Assembly (NCBI RefSeq): GCF_000834015.1
Contig: NZ_JXQI01000064.1
Coordinates: forward strand, 1 to 64,000
DNA from: Prevotella pectinovora
GTDB taxonomy: Bacteria > Bacteroidota > Bacteroidia > Bacteroidales > Bacteroidaceae
Length of the DNA: 64,000 nucleotides
Direction of reading: 5' to 3'
Part shown: positions 55,645-63,177 of the stretch, one piece after another
How positions within the stretch are numbered: position 1 is the first letter of the stretch
Layout: every line of letters begins with the position of its first letter
Notes under the pieces: generated by a model
Databases searched by the model: none
Told to the model about the DNA's origin: nothing
Seen by the model: only the letters and a program-made list of their open reading frames with translations
Made by a program: the position numbers and the translations under genes

Positions 55645-55946
55645 ATCTCGTACAGTTTTTATTGTTTATAATTCTATCATCTCCGTTAGTCCAAACACCC
55701 CAAATATAGACAATAAAAAAAACGTGGACTAATCACTTCGTCTATACTTTCAGAGGTATCGCCAAACACCATTGCAGCTATATACGAGTAAAAGCCCACT
55801 CCTGTACACAGACGTGAGCATTAACTTCTACTCTTAGCTGCTTCATTCAAATTTGGCGATTTTCTGAAAGCAAGAATATAAAGCTAACGCTTTTTTATAA
55901 TATGTCGTTTTCTTTTTGTTACATAAGCATCATTTTTTACTTTTTG

Positions 55947-55954
55947 CAAAGTTA
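55947..55954 (-). promoter_or_regulatory. -7 box of the BACON lipoprotein gene
   Basis: Minus strand TAACTTTG with TTTG 18 bases upstream. The resulting leader of about 290 bases contains no gene. Confidence 0.6.
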
Positions 55955-56193
55955 CACAATATTTTCTTTATACAAAAAAAAATTAATGTAAAAAACATGT
56001 TGTACCACTTATAAGGAGCTTCAAAAATACACCCATAGCAGCATTATCATTTAGGTGCAAGTCTCTTAGGGTGTCCACGCAAAGTCAGCAAGTTCGGGAA
56101 CTCAACTTAAAAGTTCGGAAACTTATCCCTAACTGGAGTATGATAATGAAACGACAAGCCTTCCTGAAAAACAAATCAAAAAGACACAAAAAT

Positions 56194-56276
56194 GGGCACG
56201 ATGCTTGCCCAATAGGGGAACGCTGCTTACTCACTTGGGGAACGCTGCTTGCCCCAAGTGAGCACGTTTCCTGCAA
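56194..56276. repeat. Iteron-like array, copy B
   Basis: Units related to GGGCACGATGCTTGCCC start at 56194, 56216, 56238 and 56260: 17 bases plus 5-base spacer, the same 22-base period as copy A at 380-473. The third unit and the spacer CAAGT are the closest between copies. Reading frames across it on both strands are not credible as genes. Confidence 0.8.
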
Positions 56277-56454
56277 AAACAGTAACAAAAACTTTAATAG
56301 AATGAATACGCTCGTAATGGATATGCAAAACACTTTATCTATGATGACGTGTCGATGGAATTTGAGTGGAATTTGAGTGGCTTTCGATAGAAAAACCGAT
56401 TGATGTTTCGATGAAAATCCATAGCTTTTTCTATAAAAAGCCATTAATGCCCCG

Positions 56455-56590
56455 ATGATACTTCGATGATACTTCAATGATACTTTTCTGTAAAGAATCC
56501 AGAAAAGTATAATCAAGTCAACTCATTGAGTTAGTGAACTTTAGATTCTTTGACAAGCCGGAAAATGATACTATGACACTTTTCCGGCCC
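56455..56590. repeat. Second module of copy B: three 11-base repeats plus hairpin
   Basis: ATGATACTTCG/A/T begins at 56455, 56466 and 56477, then TTCTGTAAAGAATCCAGAAA follows as in copy A (TTTGTAAGGATAACGGAAAA). At about 56557-56589 GCCGGAAAA and TTTTCCGGC enclose ATGATACTATGACAC. The stretch 56277-56454 adds further short repeats (GGAATTTGAGT twice). Confidence 0.75.
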
Positions 56591-56603
56591 GTTAAAGTAT
56601 ATA

Positions 56604-56663
56604 ATGACAAATGAACGTGTACAAGACTGCATCGCAGATACGCTTACCGACGGAATCAATTAA
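56604..56663 (+). other. Possible gene scrap: 19-codon frame
   Basis: ATG to TAA encodes MTNERVQDCIADTLTDGIN, which looks like a gene start cut short. It may be noise. Confidence 0.2.
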
Positions 56664-56848
56664 TGGTGGTCTACCACATTTGCCTTTGAAAGATCATAGG
56701 ATATGAGATTAGGAATTCTATCCTTGTACTCTTGCAATTTATACTCGAACAACCACTTCTCACTATCAATGCTCTCGGTCTCTATTGCCAGAGATAGTGC
56801 ACCACTTCCAAATCTAAAACTCAGGAACAGGACCACGACGTGTAACAT
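56660..56848 (-). pseudogene. Possible C-terminal fragment of an unidentified gene
   Basis: 62 codons on the minus strand. The segment from RFGSGALSLAIETESID to LISYDLSKANVVDHH has a protein-like composition, but no family is recognised and upstream there is no continuation. It may be a remnant. No other gene is seen in 56849-57090. Confidence 0.3.
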
Positions 56849-57090
56849 TCCCCGATTCTCTTACGAGATTTTCAGAGAATTGCTTGCATATCTCGAGTAT
56901 TTTGACGATTTTTGTATAAAGGTTGTACATACGATGGTTTGAACTTAATGTTTTAATCACCACTAAGTTGCTAAAAATCAACGACAGGTACAACTTTCCA
57001 CCTATATTTATCAACTTAAATTAATTCCGCCAATGGGTAAGGAATATAAGAATCCGAAGAACTTATTTAAAATACAACAAGCGTAAAGTT

Positions 57091-58656
57091 ATGGCACTCG
57101 CAATAAACATAAACGATCTGCTCAACAAGCAGAAGATTGAATCCAACCGCATTGAGTTTAAGAAAGGTTGGAATCCTGGGAGCATATATCACAGTATATG
57201 TGCTTTCGCTAATGATTACGACGACCTTGGTGGTGGATATATCATCGTTGGTGTAGATACCGATGATAAGACAGGTATGGCAATTCGCCCTGCAGAAGGT
57301 GTTCCATTGGAAAAGATTGACGGCATATTGCAGGAGATGGTTGCGTACAATAACAAGATGGCTCCATACTATTTGCCTCGTACCTCCGTGGAAGAGGTGG
57401 ACGGCAAACAAGTAATTGTAATTTGGTGTCCAGCCGGTAGTTATCGCCCTTATTCCGTACCAGTAAATGTTACAGCAAAAGGCACAAAAGAGTATTTCTA
57501 CATCCGTAGTGGGACAAGTAGCATAGAGGCAAGAGGTGAAGTGCTCGTTGAACTGCGAGAGTTGGCTAACCGTATGCCTTTTGACGAACGAGGAAATAGC
57601 GACATACAGTTGGAAGATATCTCATTGGTACTTCTTCGTGATTATCTTGTCAAAGTGGGTAGCAAGTTGGCTGATGAGGTGATAACAACCCCACTTGCTA
57701 CGATTCTTGACCAAATGGAACTATACACTGGCCCGAAAGAGAATCGTTTACTTCGTAACGTGGCAGCCATGATGTTCTGCGAGAACCCAAACAAGTTCTT
57801 CCCATACACTCAGATTGATGTAGTGACATTCCCTAACGGAAAGATGAAAGACCCCAACAATTTTACCGAAGTAACATTCAAGGGCAGTGTTCCGCAGATG
57901 ATAAAACAGACAATGGATTATATCAAGAGCAATGTGCTCAAAGAGCATGTGCGTAAGATTTCTGGCAGACAGGAGGCAGAACGTTTTTGGAACTATCCAT
58001 ACGATGCTATTGAGGAAGCTGTTGTAAACTCTGTATATCATAGAGATTTCTTACAGCATGAACCAATAGAGATAACCATTGAACCGAGCGGAATATCTAT
58101 ACTTAATTGTCCTGGTCCAGATAGAAGTATCTCCAAAGAAGATATTGCAAAAGGCGATATGCTGAAAAGCCGTCGCTACCGAAATCGAAGGTTAGGCGAC
58201 TTCTTGAAAGAGCTTGACCTTACAGAAGGTCGCTCAACCGGTGTTCCAACAATTCAAGCGAAACTGGCAGAGAACGGGTCGCCACGCGCCATCTTTGAAA
58301 CTACCGACGATCGCTTGACTTTCTTGGTTACTATTCCTGTCCATAAAGGATGTTGTGAAAGTTCGGAAACAGAAGTACTTGGTTCGGAAACTCATCAAGA
58401 AAGTTCGGAGAGAAAGGAGATTAGTTCGGAGACAGCCTCAAAAAGTTCGGAGAGAAAAAGAAAAAGTTCGGAGAGAATACTTGATTTAATAAAGAACAAG
58501 CCTACAATATCAGCAGCAGAAATCGCAATGGAAATAGATATGTCATCACGAGGAGTAGAAAAACAGATAAAAAAGCTCAGAGAGGCTGGAATAATCAAAC
58601 GCAATGGTGCTGACTTTGGTGGCTATTGGGAAATCGTAAATTTGGACAACGACTAA
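57091..58656 (+). CDS. AlbA_2 (Schlafen-like) ATP-binding transcriptional regulator-like protein
   Basis: 521 residues. The N-terminal AlbA_2 domain (about 15-135) includes ESNRIEFKKGW and GGGYIIVGVDTDDKTG; a HATPase_c_4-type region follows (about 290-410; YDAIEEAVVNSVYHRDF, GISILNCPGP, GRSTGVPTIQ). A linker (about 430-470) with seven or so SSE motifs leads to a winged helix (ISAAEIAMEIDMSSRGVEKQIKKLREAGII). Such proteins are found as regulators and in mobile or defence regions. No partner identifies the role. It is 11 bases upstream of the XRE gene. Confidence 0.85.
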   Translation: MALAININDLLNKQKIESNRIEFKKGWNPGSIYHSICAFANDYDDLGGGYIIVGVDTDDKTGMAIRPAEGVPLEKIDGILQEMVAYNNKMAPYYLPRTSVEEVDGKQVIVIWCPAGSYRPYSVPVNVTAKGTKEYFYIRSGTSSIEARGEVLVELRELANRMPFDERGNSDIQLEDISLVLLRDYLVKVGSKLADEVITTPLATILDQMELYTGPKENRLLRNVAAMMFCENPNKFFPYTQIDVVTFPNGKMKDPNNFTEVTFKGSVPQMIKQTMDYIKSNVLKEHVRKISGRQEAERFWNYPYDAIEEAVVNSVYHRDFLQHEPIEITIEPSGISILNCPGPDRSISKEDIAKGDMLKSRRYRNRRLGDFLKELDLTEGRSTGVPTIQAKLAENGSPRAIFETTDDRLTFLVTIPVHKGCCESSETEVLGSETHQESSERKEISSETASKSSERKRKSSERILDLIKNKPTISAAEIAMEIDMSSRGVEKQIKKLREAGIIKRNGADFGGYWEIVNLDND

Positions 58657-58667
58657 AATAGTAGAAT

Positions 58668-58973
58668 ATGTTATTCGGAAACAAGATAAGGACCCTTAGA
58701 GACGAGCAAGGTGTTTTGCAGCGCCAGTTGGCTGCATACTTAGAAATAGATACTCCCATGTTCAGTAAGATTGAGCGTGGGGACAGACGGGCAAAGCGTA
58801 GTCAGGTGATAATGTTGGCAGAATACTTTCATGTGGATGAAAAGGAAATACTAACATTGTGGCTTGCTGACAAGATATTGGATGCGCTTGAAGGTGAAGA
58901 AGAATTGGGACTTTGTGCCATTGAAACCGCAAAATCAAAGATGGCGGATACCTTCACTGAAGAATCGCGATAA
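58668..58973 (+). CDS. XRE-family helix-turn-helix protein
   Basis: 101 residues. The HTH is IRTLRDEQGVLQRQLAAYLEIDTPMFSKIERGDRRAKRSQ split as helix-turn-helix at about 8-48 (each half shown is under the family's usual pattern). The C-terminal half is helical and acidic. It is likely cotranscribed with the AlbA_2 gene and may repress the pair. Confidence 0.85.
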   Translation: MLFGNKIRTLRDEQGVLQRQLAAYLEIDTPMFSKIERGDRRAKRSQVIMLAEYFHVDEKEILTLWLADKILDALEGEEELGLCAIETAKSKMADTFTEESR

Positions 58974-58977
58974 AATG

Positions 58978-59115
58978 TTGTCCACACTTTGTCCACACAT
59001 ATGCAAAATATTGCTGTTTTATTTTGTGGTTTCATGCATTTGCGCTATCTTTGCAGAAAGAAATCGCTTGAAATGGGGATGATAATCAAGGATTTATGTC
59101 CACATATTGTCCACA
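58978..59115. promoter_or_regulatory. Two pairs of GTCCACA boxes flanking the tmRNA-side promoter
   Basis: TTGTCCACA occurs at 58978, 58989 and 59107, and TATGTCCACA at 59095. The first pair lies upstream of the -33 box, the second just downstream of the expected start. Spacing within each pair is 11 bases, one helical turn. They resemble DnaA boxes at 8 of 9 positions but may serve another factor. Confidence 0.5.
59023..59053 (+). promoter_or_regulatory. Promoter upstream of tmRNA
   Basis: TTTG (59023-59026), 19 bases, TATCTTTG (59046-59053): a perfect match. Transcription would start near 59060, about 110 bases before the mature tmRNA end, so a 5' leader would have to be removed. Confidence 0.8.
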
Positions 59116-59168
59116 AAAAGGATTTCTCAGTACACAAAACGTTGTATTTCAGTAATGTACAACACTTA

Positions 59169-59565
59169 GGGGTTGACTGGATTTGACAGCGGGTAGGAAT
59201 GGTACGTAAGCATGCGGAGCGCAGTCTGCCGGCTCCTTAATCTCGACAGTCAACAATTTATCTGGCGAAAACAACTACGCTCTCGCTGCCTAATCGAAGT
59301 ACAGTAGATTACTGGCTTTATCCCGCTACCAGGTAGCAGGACGAGACATCGCTCAAAGGCCGTTGTTCCGAGGCTCTTTGGTAAAGCGGTGCGGTTAAAT
59401 CGGAAATAGTTGCGTTGTGCCTCGCCAACGTAATGAGATTTTAGAGGATAAGGCTGCGGTTGGTGGCTTGGGTCTTGCCACAGCTCGAAAATGAAATCCA
59501 AGATAAGCATGTAGAAAACGTATGGTTTCCCTGTTTGGACGAGGGTTCGAATCCCTCCAGCTCCA
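59169..59565 (+). ncRNA. ssrA: Transfer-messenger RNA
   Basis: About 397 bases. The 5' end GGGGTTGACTGG pairs with CAGCTCC at the 3' end, next to a T arm GGGTTCGAATCCC. CCA is not encoded. The tag frame at 59264-59293 reads GENNYALAA then TAA, the Bacteroidales tag. tmRNA rescues stalled ribosomes and marks the product for proteolysis. A strong terminator follows. Confidence 0.96.
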
Positions 59566-59581
59566 CTCCATTATCTACTAC

Positions 59582-59613
59582 AAGAAGTCGCTGAGTTTCA
59601 GCGGCTTCTTTTT
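59582..59613 (+). terminator. Terminator of tmRNA
   Basis: AAGAAGTCGCTGA and TCAGCGGCTTCTT form a 13-base stem with one mismatch, loop GTT, then TTTATTT. Confidence 0.92.
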
Positions 59614-59635
59614 ATTTACACAGAAGAAAAGAAAC

Positions 59636-60394
59636 ATGATTACAGCCAAAGATATCATTGACACCATGCGCGGCATGGAGAACGAAAAGCAACGAGAGAT
59701 TCTGCAACGGTTTTTCAAGACCGGCAAAGGAGAATATGGAGAGGGAGACAGCTTCCTCGGACTGAAAGTGCCGCAGACACGACTCGTTGTGAAAGAGGCA
59801 CGACTCAGCATGACACTAAGCGAAATAGAGAAGTTGCTCTATTCCGAGTGGCATGAGGTTAGACTCTGCGGATTCCTTCTGCTCGTTGAAGAGATGAAGG
59901 CGGCATTACCGAAAAGGAACGGCACTGGTCAACCTGACCGCAGGAAAGAGATTGCCGATTTCTATCTGCTCCATGCCATACAAGCCAACAATTGGGACCT
60001 TGTTGACCTATCTTGCAGCTATATCATCGGAACGTTTCTCCTCCATCCCCTACCCGACGGCACGATGCCTGATCGCAACATTCTCGACACGCTGTCGGCA
60101 AGTTCAAACCTGTGGGAACAGCGTATATCCATAGTATCTACCGCAGCTCTGATAAAGGAAGGACAGTTTGGCGACACCTTGCGCATTGCCAAAAAACTGC
60201 TCTACCATCCACACGACCTCATACACAAAGCTACGGGATGGATGTTAAGAGAAGTGGGGAAAAGGAATATCGAAGTGCTACGTGGATTTCTGTCTGAGCA
60301 CCACGAGACAATGCCTCGTACCACTCTACGATATGCCATAGAAAAGATGGAACCAGAAGAGCGAAGGATGTGGATGACCAATACGCCACATTAA
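59636..60394 (+). CDS. AlkD-like DNA alkylation repair protein
   Basis: 252 residues from the ATG at 59636; a frame reaching back to 59522 overlaps tmRNA and is rejected. HEAT-like helical repeats carry YGEGDSFLGLKVPQTR, LLYSEWHEVRLCGFLLLVEE, NNWDLVDLSCSYIIG and IHKATGWMLREVGKRN, the order seen in AlkD. These enzymes remove bulky or positively charged alkylated bases without base flipping. The key Trp, Asp and Arg of AlkD appear in NNWDLVD and GWMLREVG. Confidence 0.88.
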   Translation: MITAKDIIDTMRGMENEKQREILQRFFKTGKGEYGEGDSFLGLKVPQTRLVVKEARLSMTLSEIEKLLYSEWHEVRLCGFLLLVEEMKAALPKRNGTGQPDRRKEIADFYLLHAIQANNWDLVDLSCSYIIGTFLLHPLPDGTMPDRNILDTLSASSNLWEQRISIVSTAALIKEGQFGDTLRIAKKLLYHPHDLIHKATGWMLREVGKRNIEVLRGFLSEHHETMPRTTLRYAIEKMEPEERRMWMTNTPH

Positions 60395-60432
60395 AAAAAC
60401 AACAAATTCCTTTCATAAAAGAGCAAAGGTAA

Positions 60433-60462
60433 TTGCAGATTTAATAAAAAGCATTATCTTTG
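60433..60462 (+). promoter_or_regulatory. Promoter of the Rpn-type gene
   Basis: TTG (60433-60435), 19 bases, TATCTTTG (60455-60462), 28 bases before the chosen ATG at 60490. Confidence 0.75.
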
Positions 60463-60489
60463 CAAATAAACTTCATTAAATGTCTCATT

Positions 60490-61422
60490 ATGGCAAAATT
60501 CATCAACCCTTTTACAGACATAGGATTCAAAAGGATTTTCGGACAAGAGATATCCAAGCCGCTGATTATTGATTTTCTCAACAGTCTGCTGCTCGGCGAA
60601 GAACGCATAACAAACATTACATTCCTCGATAAAGAACAACCAGCCCTCTTCGAAGACGACCGTTCGCTTATATACGACATATACTGCCAAACGGAAAAAG
60701 GAGAAAACATCATCGTGGAAATGCAAAACAAGTCACAGCCTTATTTCAAGAACCGGAGCATCTATTATGTATGTGAAGCCATAGCAAGACAAGGAGAAAG
60801 GGGAACAGACTGGAAATACAACATCGATGCGGTGTATCTTGTAGCCTTTCTGAATTTTTGCCCGATGGACTTTGACAAGAAGTTCCGGTCGGATATAGGA
60901 TTGGCAGACAAGGGAAACAACAAGCTATTCTCAGATAAGATGAGGATGACTTTCATGCAGCTCCCTTTATTCACCAAGGAAGCCGACGAGTGTGATACAG
61001 ATTTTGACAAATGGATATATGTACTGAAGAATATGGAGACATTGACAAGATTACCTTGGGCAGCCAAAAGTTCGGTTTTCAAGAGACTGGAACAGATTGC
61101 TGACGTCGCCTCCCTTTCGAGACAGGAGCGAATGAAATATGATGTTGGTCTCAGGAAATATCGTGACACATTATCCGTTCTTGAAGGTGCCAAGCAAGAC
61201 GGATTGGCGGAAGGACGTGCGGAAGGACGTGCGGAAGGACGTGCGGAAGGACGTGCGGAAGGACGTGCGGAAGGACGTGCGGAAGGACGTGCGGAAGGTA
61301 TAGAGAAAGAAAAAATCGAAACAGTAAAGCGACTGAAGGCCATAGGAGCAGATATAAACATGATTACCGTCGCTACAGGATTGTCTGCAGAAGAGGCAAC
61401 AAGAATATTATCCACCTTATAG
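60490..61422 (+). CDS. Rpn-family PD-(D/E)XK nuclease (recombination-promoting nuclease / transposase-like)
   Basis: 310 residues from the ATG at 60490, which follows the promoter; a frame from 60460 would overlap the -7 box. INPFTDIGFKRIFG opens the domain. The nuclease core has LIYDIYCQTEKGENIIVEMQ (Asp, then Glu-x-Gln) and NRSIYYVCEAIARQ. The C-terminal part carries seven GRAE repeats and ends with LKAIGADINMITVATGLSAEEATRIL, a helical motif usual in this group. Such genes are abundant and variable in Bacteroidales. Confidence 0.88.
   Translation: MAKFINPFTDIGFKRIFGQEISKPLIIDFLNSLLLGEERITNITFLDKEQPALFEDDRSLIYDIYCQTEKGENIIVEMQNKSQPYFKNRSIYYVCEAIARQGERGTDWKYNIDAVYLVAFLNFCPMDFDKKFRSDIGLADKGNNKLFSDKMRMTFMQLPLFTKEADECDTDFDKWIYVLKNMETLTRLPWAAKSSVFKRLEQIADVASLSRQERMKYDVGLRKYRDTLSVLEGAKQDGLAEGRAEGRAEGRAEGRAEGRAEGRAEGRAEGIEKEKIETVKRLKAIGADINMITVATGLSAEEATRILSTL
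61209..61292 (+). repeat. 12-base coding tandem repeat, seven identical copies
   Basis: GGAAGGACGTGC is repeated seven times without change inside the Rpn-type gene, encoding EGRA units, with a partial eighth at the end. Because the unit is 12 bases, copy-number change keeps the frame. Confidence 0.95.
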
Positions 61423-61447
61423 AAATAAAAACAATAATAATATAAAC

Positions 61448-62614
61448 ATGAAAAAAGTTACAGACACCATTTATTATATCGGTTGCGATGATGCCGACAT
61501 TCGACTCTTTGAGTCGCAGTATAACGTACCAGAGGGCATGTGCTACAACTCTTTCCTCATCATGGATGAGAAAGTGGCTATCATGGACACCTCTGACAAG
61601 CGCACTATGGAGGAATGGAAAAAGAACCTGACAGAAGGCCTCGACGGTCGCAAACCAGACTATCTCGTAGTGCAGCATCTCGAACCAGACCATGCTAGCG
61701 GCATAGCTGAGGTGAAGGCGATGTACCCTGAAATAAAGATCGTATGCTCAGCAAAAGCAAAGACCATGATTCCGCTTTTCTTCCCGGAACTGAATGTGGA
61801 CGACTGCGTAATCGCCGTCAAAGAAGGCGACACTCTTGAACTTGGCAAACACACATTGCATTTCGTTATGGCACCGATGGTACACTGGCCTGAAGTGATG
61901 GTGACATATGATGCTCTCGACAAGGTATTGTTCGCTGCCGATGGATTCGGCAAATTCGGTGTCATGAATGCCGACCCGGACGACTGGGCTTGTGAGGCAC
62001 GCCGCTACTACTTCAATATCTGCGGAAAATACGGAGGTCCTGTTTCCACACTGCTCAAGAAAGCATCGCAGCTCGACATAAATATGATTCTGCCACTACA
62101 CGGACCATTTCTCAGCGGTGAGAAGATGCAGGAGGCACTGCGTCTCTACACCATATGGAGCAGTTATGGAGTGGAAGCAGAAGGTGTTCTTATCGCTCAC
62201 GCCTCAATACACGGATGCACAAAAGCGGCAGCTGAGAAACTCGCCGACATACTGCGGGCTAAGGGCTGCAAGAAGGTGGCTATCACCGATCTATGCCGCG
62301 ACGACCTTGCTGAAGCCATCGAAGACGCATTCAAATATGGCAAGGTGATACTCGCAGCATCAAGCTACGACGCCGGTCTCTTCCCTCCGATGTTCGACTT
62401 CCTGCATCATCTCAAAATCAAGGCTTGGCAGAAGCGCGAGGTTTCCATTATCGAGAACGGCAGCTGGGCACCGAGTGCAGGCAGAGTGATGAAGCAGATG
62501 CTCGAAGAGATGAAAAACATCACGATAAAGGGCGACCTTGTAACACTGCGCGGCGTGATGAAAGAGGGTGACATCCCTGCCCTCGAAGCACTTGCAGATG
62601 CAATTCTTGCATAA
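61448..62614 (+). CDS. FprA-type flavodiiron protein
   Basis: 388 residues. The metallo-beta-lactamase-like domain has the diiron ligands H77, E79, D81 and H82 (HLEPDHA), a His in APMVHWPE, Asp in AADGFGKFG and His in LPLHGPF. The flavodoxin domain starts near 250 (VLIAHASIHGCTKAAAEKL; SSYDAGLFPPM). It reduces oxygen to water or nitric oxide to nitrous oxide and protects anaerobes from air or NO. No rubredoxin gene lies beside it. It stands 25 bases after the Rpn-type gene. Confidence 0.94.
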   Translation: MKKVTDTIYYIGCDDADIRLFESQYNVPEGMCYNSFLIMDEKVAIMDTSDKRTMEEWKKNLTEGLDGRKPDYLVVQHLEPDHASGIAEVKAMYPEIKIVCSAKAKTMIPLFFPELNVDDCVIAVKEGDTLELGKHTLHFVMAPMVHWPEVMVTYDALDKVLFAADGFGKFGVMNADPDDWACEARRYYFNICGKYGGPVSTLLKKASQLDINMILPLHGPFLSGEKMQEALRLYTIWSSYGVEAEGVLIAHASIHGCTKAAAEKLADILRAKGCKKVAITDLCRDDLAEAIEDAFKYGKVILAASSYDAGLFPPMFDFLHHLKIKAWQKREVSIIENGSWAPSAGRVMKQMLEEMKNITIKGDLVTLRGVMKEGDIPALEALADAILA

Positions 62615-62659
62615 AAAGTCTATACACTTCTATACGGAGCTGAATAACAAACTACAATG

Positions 62660-62704
62660 AGTCGGAGTGATGATGGAAATCAAAGGACCATCGTCATTCC
62701 GGCT
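62660..62704 (+). terminator. Terminator of the flavodiiron gene
   Basis: AGTCGGAGTGATGATGG and CCATCGTCATTCCGGCT form a 17-position stem with a few wobble pairs, then TGTCTTTTTAG. Confidence 0.85.
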
Positions 62705-62765
62705 TGTCTTTTTAGAAAGAAAACAAAACCATCACAAAGCGACGTCTTTATCCCAAATCGACCAT

Positions 62766-62940
62766 TATGGCTTGCTTGGATTTTGCTTTTTTAGAAGAGT
62801 GGATTTTGTTTGGCTTTTAATGAGTAATAGCGAGCTATTGCGAATTAAAAACGGACAAAAGACGCCTTATAAAAAGCAAAAGACTGCAAGCAGTCATAAA
62901 AAAAAATAAAGTAAACGTCCTAATGACCGTTTTGGGTTAT
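62766..62940 (+). repeat. Dispersed intergenic repeat, long copy
   Basis: It contains GGCTTGCTTGGATTTTGCTT, TAATAGCGAGCTATTGCGAA, GACTGCAAGCAGTCATAAAA and CGTCCTAATGACCGTTTTGG in this order. Compared with 51026-51163 it has a duplication of about 25 bases near the start. The rest of 62615-63177 holds the porin promoter and no other gene. Confidence 0.85.
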
Positions 62941-63027
62941 GCTATTTCATATTCCTGAACATACGTCAGGACGACACAGAATGATTGACAAAGTGTATTT
63001 ACAAAGAACCAATTCAGACGACAAACC

Positions 63028-63058
63028 TTGGTCAGTAAGAGAAAATGAAGTACCTTTG
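63028..63058 (+). promoter_or_regulatory. Promoter of the porin gene
   Basis: TTG (63028-63030), 20 bases, TACCTTTG (63051-63058), giving a leader of about 110 bases. Confidence 0.78.
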
Positions 63059-63177
63059 TGCACTTGTAGTGACATAATGTTGGTATTTGACTATCCAGGA
63101 AAGATGAAAATCTGGCAAGATCAACATGGCCATACATAACAGAAATACCCAGAAAAAAACACAAGATAAAATAAGAT

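Noticed and set aside
56071..56516. 101- and 143-codon frames over repeat copy B
   Set aside because: Both lie on the palindromic repeat, on opposite strands, with composition set by the repeat.
58978..59115. Replication origin
   Set aside because: The boxes are not exact DnaA sites, there is no AT-rich unwinding region or dnaA/dnaN neighbour, and a promoter lies between them.
62939..63139. 66-codon plus-strand frame before the porin gene
   Set aside because: It covers the porin promoter and leader; no family resemblance.
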